From Rubripirellula amarantea (GTDB lineage Bacteria > Planctomycetota > Planctomycetia > Pirellulales > Pirellulaceae), in contig NZ_SJPI01000001.1 of assembly GCF_007859865.1 (NCBI RefSeq), forward strand, positions 248,001 through 312,000: a DNA stretch of 64,000 nt, written 5' to 3'. This document shows positions 42,611 through 51,725 of this stretch, in pieces. The translations under genes were made by a program, and so were the position numbers. Under the pieces are notes generated by a model. That model was not told the origin of the DNA. It searched no databases and worked only from the letters and a program-made list of their open reading frames with translations. The first letter of the stretch is position 1, and each line of letters begins with the position of its first letter.

Positions 42611-44281
42611 TCAGAAGTCGATCATGAAGCGAGCGCCATAGATGTCGTAGTTACCTTCAATTGGTGCACCGGCACGGTTACCCACGGTGCTGTTTTCGCT
42701 CTTTCCGGTAACGTAGTTGAACTGCATCCGAGCGTTCGAATTCCAGTGCCAGTTCAAACCAACCGTGAGTGCTTCGCCTTCACCGCCGAAGATGTCGCCG
42801 TCGCTGAAGTCGGCTTGGGAATAACGAGCAGCCACCTGCCAGGCTCCCCAACCTGCTTCGCGACATCCATCGCACTTGTCAACCAACCAGAAATTCTGGA
42901 ACGGAGTAACCCGATCGATCGTGCCGCTTTCGCGATCCCAAGGCATGTGTTCACCCGTCAAGAAATAGCTGGCGTACACGTATCCGCCATCAAGTCGAAC
43001 ATCCTCAAATCCGTCGCGTTCGACCCAATTGGATTGATACTCCCCAACGATTTGCAGAGCGCCGACGTTAACGACACCTTCGAGCCCGATCAAATTGTAG
43101 TAGTCAGCTCCAGCAATCTGACCGGTGTCAAAGTATCGAGTGCCGGCCGTGCGTGCTTCGGGACGGGTACGAAATCTCGCTTCGGAAAGTGCGTCTTTGC
43201 TGACGTCGGCGTGAGCACCGGAAACAGCCCAGTGAGCGTACCCGCGGCCACCACTGATGTCGTCGTACCAAATGGTGTTCGCGAGACGTCCGGCAACTTC
43301 GAGTTGCAAGTGGTCGCCGACGTAGTTGCCTTCATCTTGGACGTTGCGTTGATTGAACACACCGTAACGCCAGTTCCAAGCCAGGTCATCAGAAACGCCG
43401 TAGGACTGCAAGCCGAGACGTCGCGCGTCTTCGTTGAACGCTTCAATCACGAACGGTCGTTCAATGAACACGTTGTAGCGAGAACTGTTCAGGTGATCCA
43501 ATCCATAGGGACGCTTTTGGTTACCGGCTAGGACTAACTGCAGCACGGGCAAATCAGTCCAACCAATGTAAGCGTCTCGGAATTCGCTGTCGTTTCCGCC
43601 TGCGAATTCCATCTCTATTTTGTAGAGCATGTTATCTTTGACTTTGCCGGCGACCCCAAATCGTAGACGTCGGAATCCAAGCCTGTTCTCCTCGTCTTCG
43701 CCGCCTGCAAATTGAGTGACGCCTTCGTCGTTATCGAAACCCCATGCGTCCAAGTGAACTCGTCCGCTGACTTTCATGGTCGACTTGCTGGAACCGCTGA
43801 CAACGAGCGATTTGTTGCCTGCAACTTCCGCCACTTCGTCGATCGAATCTTCAAGTTCGGAAAGATGTTCCTCGAACTCTTCAAAGCGTTCTTCTAGAGA
43901 ACCGTCGTCGTCATCCGAATCCTCGACGCTCTCGTCATCGGTTTGAGGGACGGATAGTTCTGCTGCGTCTTCATCGGCTACGACTGAATCATCGCTGCTT
44001 TGATCGGTTGCCTCAGCATTAGCATTGGGTTCATTGTCAACGCTGGGTGCAGCGGGAACGGTCTCGCTAACGTCTTCCACCGCTTCGTCAAGCAACCATG
44101 CACCGGGACTGGCGTAGTTCGTCGGCATCACGACGGCAACGTCACCGGCAAGGCTTGACGGGACTTGAAAATGGTTATCGTCCGCAAGGGCATCGCCGGT
44201 GAATCCGACCGAGAATGCAGACAGGGCAACGCCGAGCGCTGCCCGAAGAGCGCGTCGCGCTCGCCGAGTAGAATGTGACAT
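42611..44281 (-). CDS. Phosphate-selective porin O/P family outer-membrane protein
   Basis: 556 residues from the ATG at 44281 (MSHSTRRARRALRAAL begins the signal peptide; the longer in-frame start at 44335 is not supported). After an acidic Asp/Glu/Ser-rich linker (about 65-125) comes a coiled-coil segment (EERFEEFEEHLSELEDSIDE), typical of trimerising porin stalks, and then the barrel with family motifs RLGFRRLRFGVAGKV, YKIEMEF, DAYIGW and AGNQKRPYGLDHLNSS, ending in Phe. The family was named for Pseudomonas OprP/OprO, but specificity for phosphate cannot be inferred here. No operon partners evident. Confidence 0.85.
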   Translation of the reverse strand: MSHSTRRARRALRAALGVALSAFSVGFTGDALADDNHFQVPSSLAGDVAVVMPTNYASPGAWLLDEAVEDVSETVPAAPSVDNEPNANAEATDQSSDDSVVADEDAAELSVPQTDDESVEDSDDDDGSLEERFEEFEEHLSELEDSIDEVAEVAGNKSLVVSGSSKSTMKVSGRVHLDAWGFDNDEGVTQFAGGEDEENRLGFRRLRFGVAGKVKDNMLYKIEMEFAGGNDSEFRDAYIGWTDLPVLQLVLAGNQKRPYGLDHLNSSRYNVFIERPFVIEAFNEDARRLGLQSYGVSDDLAWNWRYGVFNQRNVQDEGNYVGDHLQLEVAGRLANTIWYDDISGGRGYAHWAVSGAHADVSKDALSEARFRTRPEARTAGTRYFDTGQIAGADYYNLIGLEGVVNVGALQIVGEYQSNWVERDGFEDVRLDGGYVYASYFLTGEHMPWDRESGTIDRVTPFQNFWLVDKCDGCREAGWGAWQVAARYSQADFSDGDIFGGEGEALTVGLNWHWNSNARMQFNYVTGKSENSTVGNRAGAPIEGNYDIYGARFMIDF

Positions 44282-44686
44282 CTGAAGAAACCATCCATGA
44301 TTTCGAAGTAGTGTAACGTTGCGGCTCTGCATCACGCTTAGCTGCTAAAGAGCGAGCAGGGTCTGGCTTCATGCACTGGGCGATTACCTATCGGCAATCG
44401 CAATCTCTGCTGGCTGTTTGAATCTTCGTCAGAACAAACAAACATACACATGCCAAAGATGACTGCATTAAACAGAAGCTTCCATCCGTCGTAATACGCG
44501 CGGATCAAGCGACGTTACCAAAACAACAGCAGTAATCGGAGGATCTGGCACAACTGTCCTCGGCCAACCCGCTCCAGGCACCCCGATGAAGCTTTCGTGA
44601 ATCAGAAGAAAGATGCTTAAGCACGAACACCAAGGCATCGTCCGATTGGGCGATAACTTGTAAGGGTTGTAGTGTTAACAGCGCGG
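44282..44686. other. Intergenic region between the OprP-type porin and the VWA gene
   Basis: About 400 bp on the minus-strand leader of the porin. Nothing clear was found: no coding frame with protein features, no hairpin with T run and no repeat. Confidence 0.4.
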
Positions 44687-47600
44687 TTACTGTTTCTTCG
44701 CTTTGCGTTTGGCTTCCAACAATCGTTCGGTGTAACTCTTGGCGTCGGGTTCACTTGCTGGTACCTCTTTGGCCTCATTCTTCGTCACGTCTAAGGCAGT
44801 GGGTTGCTCCAGGTTCACATCATCTGCCGATCGGTCGTTTTGAGTTGGTTCAAAGCGGACACTCGCACGACGTTTTTCGAGCGACTCACCCAACGACTCT
44901 TTGCTTTTCCGCAACGCATCGAGCCTCTCGGTTTTTTGGGTAGAAGTTGCATCTGCTTTCCCGCGAAGTTTTGCGATCCACTTCCCTAACCAAGCCAAGC
45001 TAATGGATACACGCCGCACGAACACGTCGGCTAGGAATACAAGACACCCCAATAGCACGAACCATGGCCAAGCGTCACGAATGCTTCGTGCGAGCGGCAA
45101 ACCGCCTCGAAACGTATTCGAATCAATCAAGTCCTCTGAAGGCTCGGATTGCAATGGTACGGTCACAATACCGGGTTCACCTCCTTCAGGTTTCAAAGAA
45201 GCTAGTGAGTTCAACAGAGCTTCGTTGGTTTCACGGACGCGATATTCTTCGCTGTAGGGCACTGTCACCCCCGTCGTCAACGGTGTGGCCCCGGCACCGG
45301 GAACCACGTTCACAAAGTAGCTGCCGGCTTGATCGCCCGGAAAGGATCCCACATAGCGACCTGGCGCGGTTTGCTTCATCCGCAAGGCAATGGGTTTTAG
45401 ATCAGGCCCCAACGCGGTCGCATTCATTTCTAAGAAGTTCAGGAACGTGTCGTCCGTGCTAAGTGCATTGACGACCACCTGGACCTCTCCGTCACGTACT
45501 TGAGTTGCGATTGAGAACTTGCCAGTGTCGCCGGTAGGTCGCATCAACCACCGAACCAACTGAGTATAAAACTTGTCGTACCCATCCCACTTCGTCCAAC
45601 CACCTGCCCAGCGGGCGCCGGTGTCGGTGGTGAGAACTGCCGTTCGCCCCAAACCGTAAGTCCAGACCGCGAGCACTGTCGCATTTTCGGGTGCGTCCGG
45701 TTTAGGCGATTGGATCAACACCTGGGCAAGCGGGCTTTCCTTCGCTTGGGTCAACACAAAACCTTCGATCGTAGGCAGCACCCGGTCAACGCCGTCGAGC
45801 AGCGGATGCGGAAAGACAACTTCCGGGACCGCGCCACCGGGCGGTTCGTAAACCAATGGGCGGGCGACCCGCCGAGCTTCTCGCTGAAAGATTCTCGGTA
45901 ACGCTTTGCCACTACTGACGGCGTAGTACTTACCGCCCGTCGCCGTCGCGATTTGCTGCAATCGCCGACTTTCGGTCAAACCGTGCGAAGCAACCGCAAC
46001 GGTGCTAATCGTTATGTTGTTTTGCTTAAACGACCCCACCGTCGCTGGCGAAGGAGCGGTCGGGTCGCCATCACTGATAATGATGCAGTGCTTAACCGAA
46101 GCGGGAGTCCGTGTCAGTCCGGCCACCACCATTCGCATCGCCGGATCAAACTGCGGCATGTCGCCAGGTGTCATCCGTCCTAAGGCAGCAAGCATCGCTC
46201 GCCGATTGGCGCCAACCTCTAACAATCCATTCTTGCCGCCCCACATCCATTTATCGCCCTGCATCGTCCAGTGAACCACACCGGCATAATCAGCGGGGCC
46301 GAGTTGTTCAATCGCGGACTTGGCAATCACTTTTTGCCAATAGTTTCCTTCGGCCATTTCACTAGCGTGCATGATCAACGCGAGTGCCCCAACCGCCTGG
46401 ATCTTCGTGTTCTTAATCTTGAAATCAACAGGCATTGCCTCTTCGATCTTCGTGCCGGTCCAACCGCCTGCGCCGAAAGCTTCCGGACCACCGATCATCA
46501 ACAAGCCGGCGCCGAGTTGCTGCGTGTTGCTGACAAGCATATCGATTTGTTGATCGCTAAATGAAGTGATCTGATCAGTCGCGTCACCCGACACTCGCGG
46601 TACTCCCGCTAGGATCACTGCGTCATAGGCCTGCAACTCTGCCAACGAGCCAAACAATTCGTCGCTAGGCTGCGATACCACTTCGATATTTCCGTCGCGA
46701 AGCGCTTCGATCATCAAATCAAACTCACCAATGCGCGAACGTTCCTCGATCAACAACACTCGTCCTTTGCCGCGGACATAGGTGTAGGCCGTGGCATTGT
46801 TGTTTTGCCGCAGGCCATCATCGTTTTCGGAGTCCGGTATAAACTCGGCGTCGTACACGTAGGCGGCGGGTTGTTCAATTTGATGCCGCAGCGGAAAGAC
46901 GTTTTTGCCGGGGTCGAGTGTGATGGATTCTTCTAACAGCAAAGTTTCGTCGCCGCCGACTTGCTGCTTGACCCGTAACTTTCCTTTGACCGGTTCGCTC
47001 TGATTGGCATCTGTGTAGTTGTTGACCACGATGCGAGCTTCAAACGGTTGCCCTTTGCGAATGTTCTGAGGCAGATCAATCTTCTCGACAAGCACCTCGC
47101 TGGACGCATCTATCATCACAGGAACGATATCGATCCCGATTCCACTACGTGCGACCCGAGCAGCCAAACTTCTAGCTGCACCCACATTCTCGTTGCCATC
47201 GGTAACGATCACGATCCGCCGAGAAGTGTCTTCGGGCATGGACGCTTTGGCCAAGTTGATTGCTGACTCTAAATTCGTCGCATCGGCTCGCCCCGTAAGA
47301 CTTTCCAAACGGCGAAGCGTTGGAATGTCATCGTCGAAAGGTGGGATTTCGATAGCCGCGTCACGTCCGAAAACTATGATGCCAGCGCGGTCTTCGCGAG
47401 TACGATCGCGATGTCGGCGGACATTGCGAATCACGTAGTCGAGCATTGCTTGGCGTTTCACCTGCGGGATACTCTCGGATTGATCGAGCAGGAACATGAC
47501 GGTAACTCGGTCACTTGTCCGTACCAATTGGACGCCGGCAAGCGCCATCACGATCGCTGTCCAAACGACCGTGCGAAAACCGAGGGCAAGGACGCGGCGC

Positions 47601-47710
47601 AATTTCCCGAGCGCAGCGAGCGATGAATAGCCGATCCACCATAAAACCGGCACCGCCAATAACAGCCACAGGTAACCGGGGTGATCGAATCCGAGACGGT
47701 AGGGCAACAT
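44687..47710 (-). CDS. Large membrane protein with VWA and glutamine-amidotransferase-like domains
   Basis: 1,007 residues from the ATG at 47710 (an in-frame TTG at 47728 is possible). Two N-terminal helices (about 12-28 and 45-62) precede a von Willebrand A domain with MIDAS-like DQSES (about 76-80). Next come a Big/CARDB-like beta region, a GATase1-like domain (VLLIEERSR, VILAGVPRV, LLMIGGPEAFGAGGW), a second VWA-like part (HCIIISDGDPTAP) and a C-terminal helix (about 895-915) with a polar tail. This layout is common in planctomycetes and related phyla; the GATase-like domain probably lacks amidotransferase activity. Stop of the CPBP gene is 31 bp upstream, so they form an operon. Function unknown, maybe envelope quality control. 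Confidence 0.8.
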   Translation of the reverse strand: MLPYRLGFDHPGYLWLLLAVPVLWWIGYSSLAALGKLRRVLALGFRTVVWTAIVMALAGVQLVRTSDRVTVMFLLDQSESIPQVKRQAMLDYVIRNVRRHRDRTREDRAGIIVFGRDAAIEIPPFDDDIPTLRRLESLTGRADATNLESAINLAKASMPEDTSRRIVIVTDGNENVGAARSLAARVARSGIGIDIVPVMIDASSEVLVEKIDLPQNIRKGQPFEARIVVNNYTDANQSEPVKGKLRVKQQVGGDETLLLEESITLDPGKNVFPLRHQIEQPAAYVYDAEFIPDSENDDGLRQNNNATAYTYVRGKGRVLLIEERSRIGEFDLMIEALRDGNIEVVSQPSDELFGSLAELQAYDAVILAGVPRVSGDATDQITSFSDQQIDMLVSNTQQLGAGLLMIGGPEAFGAGGWTGTKIEEAMPVDFKIKNTKIQAVGALALIMHASEMAEGNYWQKVIAKSAIEQLGPADYAGVVHWTMQGDKWMWGGKNGLLEVGANRRAMLAALGRMTPGDMPQFDPAMRMVVAGLTRTPASVKHCIIISDGDPTAPSPATVGSFKQNNITISTVAVASHGLTESRRLQQIATATGGKYYAVSSGKALPRIFQREARRVARPLVYEPPGGAVPEVVFPHPLLDGVDRVLPTIEGFVLTQAKESPLAQVLIQSPKPDAPENATVLAVWTYGLGRTAVLTTDTGARWAGGWTKWDGYDKFYTQLVRWLMRPTGDTGKFSIATQVRDGEVQVVVNALSTDDTFLNFLEMNATALGPDLKPIALRMKQTAPGRYVGSFPGDQAGSYFVNVVPGAGATPLTTGVTVPYSEEYRVRETNEALLNSLASLKPEGGEPGIVTVPLQSEPSEDLIDSNTFRGGLPLARSIRDAWPWFVLLGCLVFLADVFVRRVSISLAWLGKWIAKLRGKADATSTQKTERLDALRKSKESLGESLEKRRASVRFEPTQNDRSADDVNLEQPTALDVTKNEAKEVPASEPDAKSYTERLLEAKRKAKKQ

Positions 47711-47741
47711 ATTGAAGTGTTCCAACAATCCCGTAATGGAT

Positions 47742-48920
47742 TTAGACGTGATTCAAAACGGTGGACGACGGTGCTGTGCTTAATTCTATGGGACCTTCGG
47801 GATCCCGTGGTTTTCCGTACATGGTTGCCGCAACCATCGTGGCCGCCATGCCCATGATACCCGCCAAGATGATCCCCAAGGAAATCATTAAGGCAGGTGC
47901 CCCCAAGACATCGGTTTCACCCTCCGGTGCAAGCACCACCGCGATCACGCTGATTACGTTATTGACAAAGTGCCCCAACATGGCGGGAACCAGCGATCCG
48001 CTACGCCAACTAACAAATCCCAGGAAAACTCCCATCGGAAAAACCGCCACCACGTGCACCAGATCGAGGTGAAAGACCGCGAACAAGAATGACGCGATCA
48101 AGATACCTATGACCGGATGCAGGGCCGCAGTCAGGCGTGTTTGAATGTAACCGCGGAACAAAATTTCTTCGCAAATCGCTGGGGTTGCTCCGATCATCAA
48201 TGCCAACGGAATCAAGAACCCTGATGCTCCGTGAGCACGAAAGATGCTGCTCATTTCCTTCAAGCTCTCACTCTCATCCATAAACAGTCCGACCACCAGA
48301 CTCGAGGCCAATCCAACAAGCGGAGTCGCGAGGGCGGCAGCAAGCCATGCCCATAACGGCCAATGACCGCGAACCAACGATAAGCGACGTAGCATCGGTG
48401 TGGGTGACAGGAACGCGGCGATCACCGCCGGAGTCACCAAGGCAAACTGCGGCAAAACGACCATGATCAGTAATCCCAATCGCGACCGAGAAACCGACAT
48501 CAATTGTTCAGGGTCTCTCAGCAACTCCATCGAAATCGTGCCATGAACAACCAGGACCGCTGCTAGAGCCATCACTAAACTGGATACGAAGAACACCATT
48601 AGCGCGACAACGCCCATCGCAAATGGAGTCCACAATCGACGGCGTGACAGGAACGCCGATGAACCCGACAAGTAAGGATTGCCTAAAACGTCTGATTTCG
48701 CGTCGCTTGATCCATCCTGACCCTGTGGCCAGTCCGCTTGAGCTGGTTTCGCGTACGGGTTTGGAAGTGGAACTTGTTCAGAACGATCGCCTAACGAACC
48801 CTTCATCCCGGGATTACCCAGTCCGGGATCACCCATTCCGGGATCGTTTATTCCGGGATTGTCCCGCTCTTGATCACGCCAATTTTTTGGCGACGTCGGT
48901 CCGTGTTCATCAAATTCCAT
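47742..48920 (-). CDS. CPBP-family intramembrane metalloprotease
   Basis: 392 residues from the ATG at 48920 (a longer in-frame start at 49022 is not supported). The first 95 residues are soluble and include a pentapeptide-like series NPGIND-PGMGD-PGLGN-PGMKG. Then come about eight transmembrane helices with the CPBP (Abi) motifs: EEILFRG (Glu-Glu and Arg), FAVFHLD (His) and LGHFVNN (His). These make up the zinc site of type II CAAX prenyl endopeptidase-like proteases. The substrate is unknown. Upstream of and close to the VWA gene. Confidence 0.85.
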   Translation of the reverse strand: MEFDEHGPTSPKNWRDQERDNPGINDPGMGDPGLGNPGMKGSLGDRSEQVPLPNPYAKPAQADWPQGQDGSSDAKSDVLGNPYLSGSSAFLSRRRLWTPFAMGVVALMVFFVSSLVMALAAVLVVHGTISMELLRDPEQLMSVSRSRLGLLIMVVLPQFALVTPAVIAAFLSPTPMLRRLSLVRGHWPLWAWLAAALATPLVGLASSLVVGLFMDESESLKEMSSIFRAHGASGFLIPLALMIGATPAICEEILFRGYIQTRLTAALHPVIGILIASFLFAVFHLDLVHVVAVFPMGVFLGFVSWRSGSLVPAMLGHFVNNVISVIAVVLAPEGETDVLGAPALMISLGIILAGIMGMAATMVAATMYGKPRDPEGPIELSTAPSSTVLNHV

Positions 48921-49099
48921 CAAAGCGACCGACTGTAGAGAAAGACAAGGCAAGCTAAGCAAATTCCGCCGTGGGAATTGTACTCCAATCGCCAACCTTC
49001 GTCGCTGCTTTGCGACAGGCATTCTGGCTGCTTCGCAGCCGACAATTTAGCCGTTCAAATTGCTAAACGACCTTGCAACGGATCGTGCGTTGGTGACGG

Positions 49100-50134
49100 C
49101 TATTTGAGCCCCGTGGATTCGTCGAGCCCGAACATCACGTTCATGTTCTGTATCGCAGCTCCACTAGCCCCCTTCGCCAAGTTGTCGATCGCGCAAATCA
49201 GCACCAAACGATCGCCACTGGGACGGACTGCCATTTGAACGTAGTTAGTGCCCGAGACGTGCTTAGTCGCAGGCAAATGCTCAACTGGCGTAACGAACTG
49301 GCTTTCGTCGTAACATGCCTGCCAACACGCAAAGCAGTCCTCTGCCGAAGCGAGTTTGTTTTTCCCGTCAGCGTTACGTGGACGCACATAGATCGTCGAA
49401 AGAATTCCACGGTCCATCGGCGTTAAGTGAGGAGTAAAAATTGTCGAAACCGCCGTACCTGAAATCCGTTTGACGAGGTCATCGATCTCGGGGCCATGGC
49501 GATGGGTTCCCACACCGTAGGCCGAGATCGATTCGTTCGTTTCACAGTAAAGCGTCGCTACTTTGGCACTGCGTCCTGCTCCACTCACCCCGCTTTTGCT
49601 GTCGATGATAATGTCACTCGTCTCGATCAACCCAGCCTTGATCAATGGAGAAAGCGGCATGATCGCCGACGTGGGATAGCAACCCGGATTGGCCACGATC
49701 TTCGCGTCGCGGATTTTGTCGGCGAAAAATTCCGGCATCCCATAGACAACTTGACCAATTTTTTCAGGCCAAGGGTGAGTCACGCCGTACCATTTCTCGT
49801 AGACCTTAACGCTGGACAAACGAAAGTCGGCACTGAAATCAATCACGCGAGTGCCCGCATTGGCAAGCTCACGCACGGTTTCCGCCGAAGCGCCGTGAGG
49901 CAGACAGCACATCACCACGTCACATTGTTCGGCGATCGCCAAGGCATCAAAGGTCTCGATTTGAACATCACAGCGACCGGCCAACGACGGATGAATCTCG
50001 GCGAGCGGTTTTCCTTCGTCGGCTCGGCTTGTCGCGGCCACTAACTTTGCACTGGGGTGCGACTGCAACAAACGTGCAACTTCGATCGCGGTGTATCCGG
50101 TCGCACCAACAATGCCAACTTTAACTTCGTTCAT
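49100..50134 (-). CDS. argC: N-acetyl-gamma-glutamyl-phosphate reductase
   Basis: 344 residues from the ATG at 50134 (MNEVKVGIVGATGYTA; an in-frame start at 50272 is not supported). The NADP-binding GATGYTA is at 10-16 and catalytic Cys152 sits in VANPGCYPTSA. GVSGAGR, TPHLTPMDRGIL and the C-terminal DNLAKGASGAAIQ are all family-conserved. It carries out the third step of arginine biosynthesis. No other arg gene is adjacent; the alternative GlmU gene is upstream by 147 bp. Confidence 0.96.
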   Translation of the reverse strand: MNEVKVGIVGATGYTAIEVARLLQSHPSAKLVAATSRADEGKPLAEIHPSLAGRCDVQIETFDALAIAEQCDVVMCCLPHGASAETVRELANAGTRVIDFSADFRLSSVKVYEKWYGVTHPWPEKIGQVVYGMPEFFADKIRDAKIVANPGCYPTSAIMPLSPLIKAGLIETSDIIIDSKSGVSGAGRSAKVATLYCETNESISAYGVGTHRHGPEIDDLVKRISGTAVSTIFTPHLTPMDRGILSTIYVRPRNADGKNKLASAEDCFACWQACYDESQFVTPVEHLPATKHVSGTNYVQMAVRPSGDRLVLICAIDNLAKGASGAAIQNMNVMFGLDESTGLK

Positions 50135-50281
50135 CGTGAATCTGCACCTAAGACTGCGCTGGTAGAAAGAGACGGTGGATGGGGGAATAAATCGGAAACA
50201 ACAGTCGCCAAGACTTTCGGTGGCTGTTGGTGATCGCCAAGGTAGCCACGTACTTTGCGACCATCGGTTCAAAACGTTCAG

Positions 50282-51556
50282 TTACAACAAATCGGGATCC
50301 GCGGCACGCTCACCCGCCGTCAACGCGTACATGTCACGAATAAGCTGCTTATCGCACTCTCGCTGCTCGACCTTTCGACGAGCAAACATTCGTTTTTGGG
50401 TATTGATCATCACGTCAGCGGGCAACAACGACGTTTGGCCAAAAAGTCGTGCATAGTTGACGTAGCTCGGCACGTTCGACGTAACGAAGCCATACATCAT
50501 GCTACACACCCCGATCACCTTTCCGGTGAAAATGCTGGTGTTGATCGCCGTCTTGGAATAGTCACCGATAAAGCATCCCAGAAACTGCATTCCCGTCGCC
50601 ACTTTGTCGTTGCCGTAAGTGATGTTGATTTTACCGTACGTATTCTTCAAATCACTGTTACAGGTTCCCGCTCCCAAGTTGATCCAACTGCCAAGGTAGC
50701 TGTGTCCTAGGAAACCATGATGCTGTTTGTTCGTGTAAGGTTCGATCACGGACGCTTCGACTTCGCCACCAATCTTGACGGTATGGCCCAACGCAACTCC
50801 ATCTTTTAACGCTGCGTGCTCGATCACTCGAGTCCCACGTCCCGCATGAACAGGCCCTGACAAGTAGCAAAAAGGCCCGACGTTGACGTTGTCTTCAAAT
50901 ACAATCGGTCCTTCGGACGAATCAACAACGGCGTACTCACCCACCTTGACGTTGGCTCCGGCGAAAACACCGTCCATGATTTCTTGGTAGTTGCCTCGAC
51001 GCAAACGATCATTCATCGATGCCGGCATTTCCTGCATGTGAAGCTTCACAATGTCGTGAGGCCAACGAAACACGCTCAGCGTTTCAGCGATCGGTTTTAA
51101 GTCCATCGCCGAGGACAACAACGATTCGGTCGCCGACTTGTTCGAGGCAGCGTCCATCTCGATAGCTTTCGCCAAATCGCCGGCCGTGATCCGAGCGGCC
51201 AAAACCGACTGGTCCTCGGTATCGACGATCACGCATGACTGATTTGACTTCGCAAAGGACACCAATCGTTCTCGGGTGGCTACCGATGGACACAATCGTG
51301 CATTGATTAGTAGCACACCGTCCTTATCGTCCGACCATTGCGAATCGCTGAGCGTCGACGGAGGTGACTTCAATCCCAAATCAAGCTCTTGGATCATCTG
51401 CAAATGAGATCGGACAGATCCAAATTTCTTACCCGGCAAATCTTCGAGCCAGTCCAATAGCCGATATCCGGCGCAAGTGATTGCATACGCTGGGCGAGCG
51501 ATCGCGACCGGCTGCAGATCGTCCACGTGCGAATCTTCAAAGCAAACAACGATCAT
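50282..51556 (-). CDS. Alternative GlmU-type sugar nucleotidyltransferase/acetyltransferase-like protein
   Basis: 424 residues. An N-terminal domain of about 200 residues, unlike classical GlmU pyrophosphorylases, is followed by a left-handed beta-helix (about 205-340) with hexapeptide character (GANVKVGEYAVVD, NVNVGPFCYLSGPV, GAGTCNSDLKNTYG, GCFIGDYSKTAINT). This matches the alternative bacterial GlmU family (TIGR03991) known from Bacteroidetes. These proteins are thought to make UDP-GlcNAc from GlcN-1-P, but some members may be regulatory or act on other sugars. The nucleotide-binding GxGTR-type loop of true GlmU is not evident. Start at 51556 is the only sensible ATG. Confidence 0.8.
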   Translation of the reverse strand: MIVVCFEDSHVDDLQPVAIARPAYAITCAGYRLLDWLEDLPGKKFGSVRSHLQMIQELDLGLKSPPSTLSDSQWSDDKDGVLLINARLCPSVATRERLVSFAKSNQSCVIVDTEDQSVLAARITAGDLAKAIEMDAASNKSATESLLSSAMDLKPIAETLSVFRWPHDIVKLHMQEMPASMNDRLRRGNYQEIMDGVFAGANVKVGEYAVVDSSEGPIVFEDNVNVGPFCYLSGPVHAGRGTRVIEHAALKDGVALGHTVKIGGEVEASVIEPYTNKQHHGFLGHSYLGSWINLGAGTCNSDLKNTYGKINITYGNDKVATGMQFLGCFIGDYSKTAINTSIFTGKVIGVCSMMYGFVTSNVPSYVNYARLFGQTSLLPADVMINTQKRMFARRKVEQRECDKQLIRDMYALTAGERAADPDLL

Positions 51557-51725
51557 GAGCGGTCAGAGCAGATACGAGAGAAGAGTGGGTTTGTAGGGCT
51601 GGTGCAGTTTAATCGTTTTGCCCGATCAATCTCAGCCCACCAAAGCGGGAAAGATGGATCCGCATACGAGGTCGCGAATTAGCCTTGTCAAAGGCGCCTA
51701 TTCGTCCCCGTCCCCCAATCTTTAT

